A stretch of DNA of 64,000 bases from Candidatus Xianfuyuplasma coldseepsis (GTDB taxonomy: Bacteria; Bacillota_I; Bacilli_A; Izemoplasmatales; Izemoplasmataceae). A program made the translations under genes and the position numbers. The stretch lies in assembly GCF_014023125.1 (NCBI RefSeq), contig NZ_CP048914.1:1144698-1208697 (forward strand). Direction: 5' to 3'. A model generated the notes under the pieces. The model was not told the DNA's origin. It made no database searches and saw only the letters and a program-made list of their open reading frames with translations. Numbering within the stretch: the stretch's first letter is position 1; every line of letters begins with the position of its first letter. Positions 41,272 through 49,969 of this stretch are shown here, piece by piece.

Positions 41272-42170
41272 TGCATATTTATGACCCTCTGCCCAATGTG
41301 TTCTTTGAGATTGGTCCTATTGTATGGTACATGTACAGTGTGATGATAATGCTTGGTATTGTGGTGGCTGTTACGCTTGGTATTCGTGAAGGAAAGAAGT
41401 TAGGTATAAAATCACATACAATAATTGATGGTTTACTAATAATATTACCAATAAGTATTATAGGGACTAGATTATGGTACGTTATTTTCGAGTGGGAAAG
41501 ATATCGTTTTGATATTATAAAGATAATCACAATTCAAGATGGTGGATTAGCTATTCATGGAGGAATATTTACAGCCTTTATTGCAACTTATATTTACACC
41601 AAGTACAAAAACATCGATGTATTTAAAGTGTTTGATATAATGGCACCAGGTTTTATTATTGCACAAGCATTCGGAAGATGGGGGAACTTTTTTAATCAAG
41701 AGGCTCACGGAGGGGTCATTGGTGGATTAATGAACGAAGAACCTCTACTAACTTTAGATGAGCAAAGAGAGTTTCTAAGTAACACATTGAAGTTACCTAA
41801 ATTTGTAGTAGATAATATGTATTTATATGGTCCTGATGGACTAAATTATTATCATCCAACTTTTTTATATGAGTCACTTTGGAATATTTTTGGTTTCATA
41901 ATGATTGTAATCCTGAGAAGAACAAAATTCATTCGTTCAGGAGATTTAGTTGCGATTTATGCTATATGGTATTCTATAGGAAGATTTGTTATAGAAGGAA
42001 TGAGAACAGATAGCTTATATATTGGAAATACAGGATTAAGAACTGCACAGATTGTATCAATAGCATTGATTGTTTTAGGCGTTGGGTATCTGTTGATAAC
42101 TAGATTCACTTTGAAAAGACCTTTGTATATTGATGTAGTAAATCAGAAGAAAATTTCCATAGAAGAATAA
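41271..42170 (+). CDS. lgt: Prolipoprotein diacylglyceryl transferase
   Basis: 299 residues, about seven membrane segments. Lgt signature GRWGNFFNQEAHGG (catalytic Arg/His region), IHGGIFTAFIATY, and YHPTFLYESLWN are intact. Transfers diacylglycerol from phosphatidylglycerol to the lipobox Cys of lipoprotein precursors such as the cueP product. Located at the end of a copper operon rather than in a housekeeping position, so it may be a second copy. RBS AAAGGAGTG within the preceding gene. Confidence 0.94.
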   Translation: MHIYDPLPNVFFEIGPIVWYMYSVMIMLGIVVAVTLGIREGKKLGIKSHTIIDGLLIILPISIIGTRLWYVIFEWERYRFDIIKIITIQDGGLAIHGGIFTAFIATYIYTKYKNIDVFKVFDIMAPGFIIAQAFGRWGNFFNQEAHGGVIGGLMNEEPLLTLDEQREFLSNTLKLPKFVVDNMYLYGPDGLNYYHPTFLYESLWNIFGFIMIVILRRTKFIRSGDLVAIYAIWYSIGRFVIEGMRTDSLYIGNTGLRTAQIVSIALIVLGVGYLLITRFTLKRPLYIDVVNQKKISIEE

Positions 42171-42284
42171 GAACAAATATTTTTTTCAATAAATAAATAT
42201 AAAATGACGTATTAAAACGATAAGATCACTCCCTGATGGAGAATGTTAAGCGCTCTGGTATATGGCGTTATATAGTAATATTAC

Positions 42285-42320
42285 ACTCAGTTTTGGCCCC
42301 GGCTGAGTAACTAGGGGCCA
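42285..42320. other. Interlocked stems, possible pseudoknot or conditional hairpin
   Basis: ACTCAG (42285-42290) pairs with CTGAGT (42303-42308) while TGGCCCC (42294-42300) pairs with GGGGCCA (42314-42320). The order a-b-a'-b' fits an H-type pseudoknot with loops of 3, 2 and 5 nt, or two alternative hairpins. In DNA form, the GC-tract hairpin also recalls a relaxase nick region. Confidence 0.45.
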
Positions 42321-42473
42321 TTTTCGTACTAATAGTATCTTATATATAGCAAATACAATATAAAATTATATATATAGTATATAAAGGTTGAAATCCATGG
42401 ATATATTATGATTTCTCGGTATATTATATAGAATAAAAATATATTATAGTTATGTCCATAAAGAAATAAACAC

Positions 42474-42505
42474 AAGATCAATAACTTCGGTTATTGGTCT
42501 TTTTC
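42474..42505 (+). terminator. Terminator or attenuator before the SSB operon
   Basis: AAGATCAATAAC-TTCG-GTTATTGGTCTT with T5; UUCG tetraloop, ending 22 bases before the ATG at 42527. Confidence 0.75.
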
Positions 42506-42526
42506 TATGCAAAGAGAGGAGAATCT

Positions 42527-42805
42527 ATGGAAAAGAAAAAGTACTATCCCCAAAAGAAAAAGAGTAATTATCCAAAGAATCAAAGTATCACAAAACCCCT
42601 TGCTTTTGATAATCGAATTAGATATCAAAAGGGACATCAGAATCAACTGTTAAATGCATCTAGAAGGACAGAAACCTATACCAAGGATAAAACCGTGATT
42701 GTCACAGAAAGTGTTAATGTGGTTGATTTTAACAGTGATAACTTTGAATATGCATTTGGTGGGAAACAAGTAAAGAGAAATCAATATGACAGGAGGAAAC
42801 AATAA
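42527..42805 (+). CDS. Small basic protein, function unknown, first in SSB-RadC operon
   Basis: 92 residues from ATG 42527 (RBS GAGAGGAGA). Very Lys/Arg/Gln/Tyr-rich (EKKKYYPQKKKSNYPK...), likely disordered and nucleic-acid binding, then VIVTESVNVVDFNSDNFEYAFGG. Immediately before an SSB gene; such leaders occur in conjugative elements and prophages. Family not recognised. Confidence 0.6.
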   Translation: MEKKKYYPQKKKSNYPKNQSITKPLAFDNRIRYQKGHQNQLLNASRRTETYTKDKTVIVTESVNVVDFNSDNFEYAFGGKQVKRNQYDRRKQ

Positions 42806-42807
42806 GT

Positions 42808-43122
42808 ATGTTAAATCAATGTATTTTAGTCGGAAGAGTTGTCCAAATCAAAGAGGAGAATAAGACAACCATTCTAACCTTAAGAATTGCACGCAACTAT
42901 AAGGATCCAGATACTGAAGAATATGAAGTAGACAACCTTGATGTGCAACTATCGGAGCATTTGAGTGCAACGGCAAAAGAGTATTTGAGTGAGGAATCCA
43001 CCGTTGGAGTAAAAGCCAGAATTGCATCCGAAAAGAGAATCGTTGCAAATGATGAGATAACGTTGCATACCATCATTGCAGAGAAGTTAACCTTCATCAA
43101 TACCAAGAAAAGTGAAAATTGA
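42808..43122 (+). CDS. Single-stranded DNA-binding protein-like (OB fold)
   Basis: 104 residues, NQCILVGRVVQIKEE start and LTLRIARNYKDPDTEEYEVDNLDVQLSEHLSATAKEYL, as in SSB/PriB OB folds. It lacks the acidic DDIPF-like C-terminal tip of housekeeping SSB and is shorter, like SSB copies of plasmids and integrative elements. RBS ACAGGAGGA. Stop overlaps the next ATG. Confidence 0.8.
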   Translation: MLNQCILVGRVVQIKEENKTTILTLRIARNYKDPDTEEYEVDNLDVQLSEHLSATAKEYLSEESTVGVKARIASEKRIVANDEITLHTIIAEKLTFINTKKSEN

Positions 43123-43499
43123 TGGTAAACCCACATTATGTGGAAATGGACGTCATCGAGGACGTCTACTTTTACAACCTCAAAACTAGTAAATCACCAC
43201 TTTTAACTCATTATTATGAGAAAACTGACTTATGGACACTACTATATTCAAGTTTACAGGATGAGTTCCTCATAAAACTGATGCTTTTTAATCTATCATT
43301 CAACATTGCACCGGTTCATACATTTATTACGTACTACAAAGAAGAGCTGGAAAAACTAGTATTAAATCGATTTGACAAGCAATGCATCGGGTACCACGTA
43401 GGATTTATCCTTGCAACTCTTGGATATAAGAAAACAAGACAAATCTACAGAAAGGATGCAATCATTAAGTATGCTGGATTCTACGAACTAGACTCTTGA
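43122..43499 (+). CDS. Protein of unknown function, mobile-element type
   Basis: 125 residues from ATG 43122, overlapping the SSB stop. Mostly helical, aromatic-rich (EDVYFYNLKTSKSPLLTHYYEKTDLW...). No motif recognised. Tightly packed between SSB and RadC genes. Confidence 0.6.
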   Translation: MVNPHYVEMDVIEDVYFYNLKTSKSPLLTHYYEKTDLWTLLYSSLQDEFLIKLMLFNLSFNIAPVHTFITYYKEELEKLVLNRFDKQCIGYHVGFILATLGYKKTRQIYRKDAIIKYAGFYELDS

Positions 43500-43531
43500 A
43501 CAGTTGCACAGACAAAACAATGGAAGTAATC

Positions 43532-43978
43532 ATGGAGATTGTTGAGACCTATCTCAAGTTCAAAGGTACCAAGAGAGTATCAATAGATACCGTTACATCA
43601 CCAGAAAAAGGTGCACACATCTTTACACAAATGTTTGGGGATAATAGTCAGGAATGTTTAGGTATTATCTGTTTAGATACCAAAGGAAGACCTACACATT
43701 ACTCCACTATCTATAAAGGTACTACCAATCATATTGTGATTTCTCCCAAAGACATTATGAAGGTTGCGTTACTCAGTAATGCAACTTCAATTATCTTAGG
43801 ACACAATCATCCTAGTAATGACTTAACACCATCACCACATGACATAGAAACAACACGGAACATAAAGAAAGCCTGTTCTCAGTTAGATATTCAACTTGTA
43901 GATCATCTAATCATCAATTCAAAAGGTGAATACTACTCTATTAGAGAACATATACCAAAGGAGTTTAGTGCATACTAA
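43532..43978 (+). CDS. RadC-like JAB/MPN domain protein
   Basis: 148 residues from ATG 43532 (GGAAG 5 bp before); ATG 43520 or a TTG at 43496 overlapping the previous stop are alternatives. Only the metal-binding JAMM domain is present: GHNHPSNDLTPSPHDIETT followed by VDHLII. Full RadC has an N-terminal helix-hairpin-helix (usual length about 220), absent here; the short form is typical of mobile elements. Role in DNA processing is suspected but unproven. Confidence 0.85.
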   Translation: MEIVETYLKFKGTKRVSIDTVTSPEKGAHIFTQMFGDNSQECLGIICLDTKGRPTHYSTIYKGTTNHIVISPKDIMKVALLSNATSIILGHNHPSNDLTPSPHDIETTRNIKKACSQLDIQLVDHLIINSKGEYYSIREHIPKEFSAY

Positions 43979-44007
43979 ATCTTCTTTTTGTAAGAATTAT
44001 AATATGG

Positions 44008-44013
44008 TATAAT
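44008..44013 (+). promoter_or_regulatory. Extended -10 of the kinase-Nudix operon
   Basis: TATAAT preceded by TGG; the same ATGGTATAAT sequence occurs before the genes at 21084, 50434 and 53777. Confidence 0.5.
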
Positions 44014-44034
44014 TAGCACTAAGGATGTGGTAAC

Positions 44035-45870
44035 ATGCATGATTATATAAATCGAATAAAACAAATTACTAAATCGTCTGAAATAAAACAGTATGGCTCA
44101 AACTATTCAGGTGAAATCAAGTATATATGTAAAAGTGAAGATAAGATACAATTATTCCGATTGATTCAAGATAAACCAGATCGAGGAATTTCATCAATGC
44201 ACACGTGTGAAAAACAAGAATTAATTAAGAAGGTCTTGATTAAGTGTGATGAGCTCGCTCTCAAAGTCCCTAAGTATATTGCAAATGGTAGATTTGATGA
44301 AAAGTGTTACAGAATAACCAGCTTTATCGGTGGTTCTACAGTGGATGAAATTGCATCAAAACTATCTTATGAAGATCAATATACTGTTGGCTTGAAGTTG
44401 GGAATACTACTGAGGAAGCTTCACTCTTTGAAAGAATTAAAACTTGATTATGATGCTGGTAATGAACTGCAAAACAAGTACCTAGTTAGAATGAATGAAT
44501 ACCACCTAAAATCACAAGAGTTAGGATACTCGTTACCTGAAAAATATGAGAAAACCGCCACTCAATATATAGAAGATTACAAACACTTAATTTCACAGAA
44601 TACAACAATCATTCATAATGACGTCCATTTATCAAATGTTATGATAGAGAATGGAGTATTCAATGGTCTCATTGATTTCAGCGAATTATCATATGGTAAT
44701 GCATATTTGGATTTTAAGTTCCTATTCTTAGATTCAATCATTGAAGTACCACACTTTTGTTCAGGTGTTGTTGATGGATATTTTGAGAATAAGATACCGA
44801 ACGATTTTTGGAAATCAATCAAATTATTCATGTATCTCTACTTACTATCATCCAATCCAATTGCTAAACCAGATGTGTATACTTTGGAAGAAATGAAAGA
44901 TGACATTGAATTTATGATGTCAGTACATAATGCATACGGTGATTTACTAGTGCCGAAATGGTATGTAAGCAGAAGTCTAGAAAGATTGGTTCAATTACAA
45001 GAAATTATAAATGGGAATATTTCAACCTTTGAAGAGTTGACAAAAGGTTTCTCATTGGATCAGAAATATGTTGTTAATAATAAGTTTGTTGTTAGAGTTT
45101 TCCCCCGTGATAAATACGAACAATTCAAAGAAGTGTTTCGGGTTCAAAAGGAATTTAACAAAGTAGCTTTGTGTCAAAAACCAATTAAACTTATTAAAGA
45201 TCAAAACTATGGATATTATATAACAGAATATATAGATGGAGAGAATGGGCTTGAAGTAATAGAAAGTTACTCTAAGAGAAGACAATATGAACTTGGTATT
45301 ATTGCTGCAAAGGAGATTGTAAAGTTCCATAAAGCATATCCACTTCCAGAATTTGATATGAAACAACATTTAAATACTTACATGAATGCAAAAATTAAAG
45401 CAGCACTAGAAAATAATGTTAAGAAGTTATTGCCTGAAATAGATGATATTATAACTGTAGTTAAATCTAATATACATCATCTATATTCATTATTGGGTGT
45501 TCAAACACATGCGGATTATCACCTGTTTAATATGATATTTAAAGAAGGTGAGTATAAAGGAGTCATTGATTTTGAGCGTGTACGCCCAGGATCTTTATTA
45601 ACTGATTTTAGGAATAACACCCCGCATAATGCCAAGATTAGTCCATATTTTGCATCAGGTTATATAGACGGATACTTAGATGAAATTCCTGTTGAAGATT
45701 TTTTCCTGAAATATAATATCTATGATTTACTATTAACCATTGCAGCTATTCCTTGGGTGCAGAAGTTTGATCCAGACAATATAGATAAAAGTGTAAAAAT
45801 AATTAAAGAGATATTCAGTATTAAGGACGATTTATATAGAAGTCCTGGATGGTATATTGGTAAATATTAG
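44035..45870 (+). CDS. Tandem aminoglycoside phosphotransferase-like (APH) double kinase
   Basis: 611 residues made of two APH/choline-kinase folds. First: catalytic loop IIHNDVHLSNVM (about 192) and metal loop LIDFSEL. Second, after a linker around 310: THADYHLFNMIF (about 488) and VIDFERV. Both catalytic Asp and Asn are kept, so two active sites are possible. APH-fold enzymes phosphorylate antibiotics, sugars, choline or nucleosides with ATP. Tandem arrangement is uncommon. First gene of a five-gene operon with Nudix, phosphorylase and two GNAT genes; RBS AAGGATGTGG. Substrate unknown. Confidence 0.8.
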   Translation: MHDYINRIKQITKSSEIKQYGSNYSGEIKYICKSEDKIQLFRLIQDKPDRGISSMHTCEKQELIKKVLIKCDELALKVPKYIANGRFDEKCYRITSFIGGSTVDEIASKLSYEDQYTVGLKLGILLRKLHSLKELKLDYDAGNELQNKYLVRMNEYHLKSQELGYSLPEKYEKTATQYIEDYKHLISQNTTIIHNDVHLSNVMIENGVFNGLIDFSELSYGNAYLDFKFLFLDSIIEVPHFCSGVVDGYFENKIPNDFWKSIKLFMYLYLLSSNPIAKPDVYTLEEMKDDIEFMMSVHNAYGDLLVPKWYVSRSLERLVQLQEIINGNISTFEELTKGFSLDQKYVVNNKFVVRVFPRDKYEQFKEVFRVQKEFNKVALCQKPIKLIKDQNYGYYITEYIDGENGLEVIESYSKRRQYELGIIAAKEIVKFHKAYPLPEFDMKQHLNTYMNAKIKAALENNVKKLLPEIDDIITVVKSNIHHLYSLLGVQTHADYHLFNMIFKEGEYKGVIDFERVRPGSLLTDFRNNTPHNAKISPYFASGYIDGYLDEIPVEDFFLKYNIYDLLLTIAAIPWVQKFDPDNIDKSVKIIKEIFSIKDDLYRSPGWYIGKY

Positions 45871-45881
45871 GGAGGGTCATT

Positions 45882-46358
45882 ATGTTAGAAATTAGAGTCA
45901 ACAGTTCAGCATTTAATCAAGAAGTTAGGAAAAAGATTGCATCAAGAGCACTTATTCTTAAGGGAAATGAAGTAGCTATATTATATTCGAAGAAATACAA
46001 TGCGTACATAACTCCAGGTGGTGGGGTAGAAGAAAATGAGACATTAGAACAAGCCTGCATTAGAGAAGCAAAGGAAGAAGCAGGTTTGATTGTGAAACCA
46101 ATTGAACAAATTGCAGTTTTAGATTGCAATTATCCTAAAATTAGGATTATTCATAACTATTTTGTTTGTGAGTTAATTAAGGAAGTTGATGACACAAATA
46201 GAACAGATCACGAAATAGATCAAGACTTGGAATTGAGATGGCTATCTTTGGAGGGTTTGAAACAAGCATATGCTACACATACAGAAAACTATAAATACGA
46301 TACTTGGATGCAAAGAGAATTTATCGTTATTCCAGAGTTGAGAAAGTATTTGAAATAA
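45882..46358 (+). CDS. Nudix hydrolase
   Basis: 158 residues with a full Nudix box GGVEENETLEQACIREAKEEAGL (residues about 47-69; G-x5-E-x7-R-E-U-x-E-E-x-G-U). Cleaves X-linked nucleoside diphosphates or related pyrophosphates with Mg2+. 11 bases after the double kinase. Could remove a phosphorylated or oxidised nucleotide made by its neighbours. Confidence 0.9.
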   Translation: MLEIRVNSSAFNQEVRKKIASRALILKGNEVAILYSKKYNAYITPGGGVEENETLEQACIREAKEEAGLIVKPIEQIAVLDCNYPKIRIIHNYFVCELIKEVDDTNRTDHEIDQDLELRWLSLEGLKQAYATHTENYKYDTWMQREFIVIPELRKYLK

Positions 46359-46372
46359 GAGGGGGAGTTGGT

Positions 46373-47134
46373 ATGAAAAAAGCACCTATATTAGAAACCA
46401 GAGGATTAAATGAAACTGGTGTAATAAGTCCGAACATTATTCTAGATGACTGTGAAAAGCTACCAGAGCACATTGATACAGCAGTTATGCTATTTGATGG
46501 ACATCCAGATGAAGATTTACTTAAAGATGCAAAACCTTTATTTAGATTTGTTGGAGCTTCATATAGATTGCAACAATACTTATATAAAGACTCAATAGTA
46601 TTGTCATATGCACCATTGGGTAGTGCTGCTGCGGGTGGCTTGCTTGAAGAGTTAATAGCAATAGGTATTAAAAAAGTTATAGCTTGTGGAAGTAGTGGGC
46701 TAATAGGTGAATTTGATCCTAAGAAAGTTATATTAGTATCAAAAGCAATTAGAGATGAAGGATTGTCATATCATTATATGGAACCTTCAGTATATGTAGA
46801 AACAAACAAAGAACTAAATGTTTTAGTAGAAAAAGAACTTAAAGCAATGAATATAGATTTTAAAGAGGACATAGTTTGGACAACAGATGCTTTCTATAGA
46901 GAAACGAAATCTCGAATAGAGATTAGAAAACAACAAGGTGCAGTTGCTGTTGAAATGGAATGTGCTGGAATGGCTGCTGTTGCAAAATTTAGAGACATAC
47001 AATTCTCACAAATATTGTACTTCTCGGATATTGTTAAACAAGATACATGGAGTGGTTTCTTAGTTGAAAGAAGAAAGATTAAAGATATAGTGAATAAGAT
47101 TGCAGTTGATATTGCAATGAAAATTGCTATATAG
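46373..47134 (+). CDS. Nucleoside phosphorylase family protein
   Basis: 253 residues from ATG 46373 (AGAGGGGGAG upstream). Purine/uridine phosphorylase fold: SYAPLGSAAAGGLLEELIAIGIKKVIACGSSGLIG (phosphate loop and base region), YVETNKEL, and VAVEMECAGMAAVAKFRDIQF, the ribose-binding MExE-type segment. Splits a nucleoside into base and ribose-1-phosphate. 14 bases after the Nudix gene. Confidence 0.88.
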   Translation: MKKAPILETRGLNETGVISPNIILDDCEKLPEHIDTAVMLFDGHPDEDLLKDAKPLFRFVGASYRLQQYLYKDSIVLSYAPLGSAAAGGLLEELIAIGIKKVIACGSSGLIGEFDPKKVILVSKAIRDEGLSYHYMEPSVYVETNKELNVLVEKELKAMNIDFKEDIVWTTDAFYRETKSRIEIRKQQGAVAVEMECAGMAAVAKFRDIQFSQILYFSDIVKQDTWSGFLVERRKIKDIVNKIAVDIAMKIAI

Positions 47135-47167
47135 CAATTAAAAGAAGTATGCAAGTGGGGTGGTTCA

Positions 47168-47698
47168 ATGAAAAATCATATTATTATTAGAAAAGCAACA
47201 ATTGATGATGCTGAAGGAAAAGGATATGTTCACTATCATTCATGGAATGAGGCTTATACAGGTTTGATTGATCAAAACTATTTAGATTCAAGAACACTTA
47301 CAAATTGTGTAGAAACAGCTAGGAAATATCCTCAGAACACGTATGTCGCCCTTTTCGATGATAAGATAGTTGGATTTGCATGTTACTTAAAATGTAGAGA
47401 CGATGATCTTGAAGATACAGGCGAGATAAATGCAATATATGTACTTAAAAAGTATTATGGATTAGGCATTGGGAAGCAACTTATGAACATGTGTTTCAAA
47501 GAACTCAGAGAGTATTCAAATATTTCGTTATGGGTTTTAAAGACGAATAGTCATGCTATTAAATTTTATGAACATATAGGATTTGAAAAGGACGGAAAAG
47601 AAAAAACTGTCAACTTAAACAATGGATCAAGTATTGTTGAAATAAGAATGACATTAGACATAGCCGGTTTGAAAATTGGGGAATCATATGAAATATAG
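47168..47698 (+). CDS. GNAT family N-acetyltransferase
   Basis: 176 residues. Acetyl-CoA loop VLKKYYGLGIGKQLMNMC and end KTNSHAIKFYEHIGFEKDGKEK. Resembles RimI/PhnO-like small-molecule acetyltransferases. RBS GGGTGG. Fourth gene of the kinase-Nudix-phosphorylase operon; overlaps the next gene by 11 bases. Confidence 0.87.
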   Translation: MKNHIIIRKATIDDAEGKGYVHYHSWNEAYTGLIDQNYLDSRTLTNCVETARKYPQNTYVALFDDKIVGFACYLKCRDDDLEDTGEINAIYVLKKYYGLGIGKQLMNMCFKELREYSNISLWVLKTNSHAIKFYEHIGFEKDGKEKTVNLNNGSSIVEIRMTLDIAGLKIGESYEI

Positions 47699-48122
47699 TC
47701 TAAGAAAAGCTTCAATAGAAGATAAAAAATGCATATACGATCTTAAGAAAAACTCCAACTACAAGTATGTTGATGAAATATGGGGGTGGGACGAAACATA
47801 TCAAATAAATGATTTTAATGATTCATTTATTATCGAAGAATTAACTGTTATAGAAAATGAAGGGAATGTTATAGGGTTTTATCAATTATCTGTTCATCCT
47901 GATAAAATCAATCTTACAGAAATACATATTAAACCCGAGTTTCGAGGGCGTGGTATCGGTTCAGAATTGATTAATGCGTTTATCACTGGTGCTAGAAATC
48001 AACGTAAACGATTAACATTAGGTAGTTTTAAGTCGAACACAAGAGCTACTGAGTTGTATCATAGATTAGGTTTTACAATTTTCGATGAAACTGCTACACA
48101 CTATATGATGGAAATCAAATAA
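47688..48122 (+). CDS. GNAT family N-acetyltransferase, second in operon
   Basis: 144 residues from ATG 47688 (GGGGA 6 bp upstream). Acetyl-CoA loop IKPEFRGRGIGSELINAF; end SNTRATELYHRLGFTIFDET. Distinct from the preceding GNAT. Ends before a terminator. Confidence 0.87.
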   Translation: MKYSLRKASIEDKKCIYDLKKNSNYKYVDEIWGWDETYQINDFNDSFIIEELTVIENEGNVIGFYQLSVHPDKINLTEIHIKPEFRGRGIGSELINAFITGARNQRKRLTLGSFKSNTRATELYHRLGFTIFDETATHYMMEIK

Positions 48123-48126
48123 CTAC

Positions 48127-48158
48127 AAGTCTAGATTAATTAATTTCTAGGCTTTTTA
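48127..48158 (+). terminator. Terminator of the five-gene operon
   Basis: AAGTCTAGA/TCTAGGCTT (one G-T pair), loop TTAATTAATT, T5 tail. Confidence 0.75.
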
Positions 48159-48240
48159 ATTTGCTTGTTGTCTATTTCTTAGTCTTCTATGGAACACCTA
48201 ACAGTCCATTATTAAAAATTAATGATGGAAGGTGTATCAC

Positions 48241-48345
48241 ATGGAAAATCTTAGAAATAATAAAATACTAGAACTGTTATATCAGTTACTAGTAATGAAA
48301 TTAGAAAAAGAAAGAGAGGAGAAAACCAATGAACAAAATCAATAA
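48241..48345 (+). CDS. 34-residue peptide overlapping the recombinase start
   Basis: ATG 48241 preceded by GGAAGGTG; short amphipathic helix (KILELLYQLLVMKLEKEREE). Its 3' end covers the start of the serine recombinase in another frame and contains that gene's RBS, so it probably couples translation. Preceded by an imperfect inverted repeat (ACACC...CCATTATT/AATGATGG...GGTGT, 48196-48236). Confidence 0.5.
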   Translation: MENLRNNKILELLYQLLVMKLEKEREEKTNEQNQ

Positions 48346-49915
48346 GAAAATCGCAATCTATATTAGAGTAAGTTCCGATAAACAATTAAAACAAGGTTTC
48401 TCCTTTGAAGATCAAGAAGAGAAACTTATCGAAGAAGTCAAACGAGAAAAACAAGAATATATTGTATATCGAGATGGTGGAATTTCTGGAACAAAAATTG
48501 ATAATAGACAAGGTTTGATTCGTCTGATGAAGGATGTAGAACTTGGCCTTATTTCAAAAGTATATGTGACGAAATTATCGAGATTAGCTCGAAACGCAAG
48601 AGACTTACTAAACATTGTATATGACCTAAAAAGACAAGATGTTTCCTTTCGAGCAATCAATGATAATATTGACACTTCAACCCCAATGGGAAAAGCAATG
48701 ATTACTCTGATGGGTCTATTTGCTGAAATGGAACGAGATATCATTATTGAGCAAACCCGTGCTGGTGCTGAACGTCGTGCCAAAGAAGGTAAGATGTACG
48801 GTTCAGGACCCATCTTTGGTTATGATAGAGTACTTGATGAAACTTCTGAGAAGAAAACTATGAAGATTGTTATTAACGAACAAGAAGGTGAAGTTGTTAG
48901 AACGATATTTGAGATGTACCTGGGTGGATATGGATACAAAGCCATTACCAACAAGTTAAATAAGGCAGGAGTTCGAACCAAAAAAAATAAACTCTTCGCA
49001 ATCAATACAATCAAGACCATTTTGGATAATCCACTATATGCTGGATATATTAGATATGGGAAATATAAAGACTGGAATATTAAACGTAGAAAAGGATTAT
49101 CCACAGAGCATATAATAGTCGAAGGGAACCACGATGCAATCGTTACAAAAGAAGATTGGGACCAAGTTCAAGAGAAAATGAAACAGAATCAACGACGAAA
49201 AGCACCGGTTGGAAAATACATTCTTGCTGGTGTTCTTGCATGTCCTGAATGTGGTAGCAAAATGACAGGTTCAAAAACAAAATACAAGACCAAAAATGGT
49301 CCTGTAGAAAGACTATATTATAGCTGCTCACAATTTCACAATAAGGGTTTGACCGCATGTCATGCGAATGGTATCAGAGTAGACTTAATTGATCCTATCG
49401 CCATTAAGAAAATAGCAAAGAAATTGAACTCACCTGAACTAGTAGAGACCCTATATAATTACATCACTGAAAATACCATCGATGAAAATAGTGCTGATGG
49501 TAAAAGACGCATCTTAGAGATTGAAATTGAAAAGCGTTCTCGACTGAAATCTGAGGTATTGTCAATGCATCGAGAAGGATTAATTACTGCTTCTGAGCTT
49601 AAGGAAGAACTTGAAAAAATCAAAGATAGAACAGAGGAGTACCAACACCTGATGTCTGAACTTATTGAGGGTACTGATGATATAAAATCACAGTCACTTC
49701 TTATCACGAAACAGGATGTTGAATCGTTCTTATCAGATATCTCATCAATCCTAAAAACTAAGGTTGAATCTGAGAGACTCAAAGTCAAAGAACTGATCCG
49801 TCTTATAGTGAGTCGTATTGACATTACCAACAAGTCTACCGCACAGATGGACATCCAATTAAGCTATGACGAGATGCTGTATGGTATTCTTAATCGACCT
49901 ACTCAAACAAAGTAA
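48329..49915 (+). CDS. Large serine recombinase (site-specific integrase)
   Basis: 528 residues. Resolvase catalytic domain with nucleophile Ser in YIRVSSDKQ and Arg in KLSRLARNARD; recombinase domain (about 165-280); zinc ribbon CPECGSKMTGSK...YYSCS...ACHANGI (about 307-350); coiled coil (about 400-450). Such enzymes integrate and excise phages and integrative elements between attP and attB without a resolvase partner. RBS AGAGAGGAG. No integrase-directed att pair could be proven; see short flanking similarity in findings. Confidence 0.93.
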   Translation: MNKINKKIAIYIRVSSDKQLKQGFSFEDQEEKLIEEVKREKQEYIVYRDGGISGTKIDNRQGLIRLMKDVELGLISKVYVTKLSRLARNARDLLNIVYDLKRQDVSFRAINDNIDTSTPMGKAMITLMGLFAEMERDIIIEQTRAGAERRAKEGKMYGSGPIFGYDRVLDETSEKKTMKIVINEQEGEVVRTIFEMYLGGYGYKAITNKLNKAGVRTKKNKLFAINTIKTILDNPLYAGYIRYGKYKDWNIKRRKGLSTEHIIVEGNHDAIVTKEDWDQVQEKMKQNQRRKAPVGKYILAGVLACPECGSKMTGSKTKYKTKNGPVERLYYSCSQFHNKGLTACHANGIRVDLIDPIAIKKIAKKLNSPELVETLYNYITENTIDENSADGKRRILEIEIEKRSRLKSEVLSMHREGLITASELKEELEKIKDRTEEYQHLMSELIEGTDDIKSQSLLITKQDVESFLSDISSILKTKVESERLKVKELIRLIVSRIDITNKSTAQMDIQLSYDEMLYGILNRPTQTK

Positions 49916-49943
49916 GGAACCAATGGTGTATTGATTTGTTCGG

Positions 49944-49969
49944 AGGACCATAGACTTCTATGGTTCTTT
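49944..49969 (+). terminator. Terminator after the recombinase
   Basis: AGGACCATAG-ACTT-CTATGGTTCT stem (one G-T pair) with TTT tail. Confidence 0.7.

Larger units (their letters stand above)
42171..42526. other. AT-rich gap with overlapping hairpins
   Basis: No gene seen. It holds CTCC/GGAG and imperfect AA-CGC/GCG-TT hairpins (42226-42270), an interlocked pair of stems at 42285-42320, a very AT-rich middle (42335-42460), and a terminator-like hairpin just before the next RBS. Probably the junction between the metal island and the mobile-type genes. Confidence 0.5.

Noticed and set aside
43496-43531. TTG start for the RadC-like gene
   Set aside because: Possible coupling overlap, but no RBS and residues upstream add nothing to the domain; kept as alternative only.
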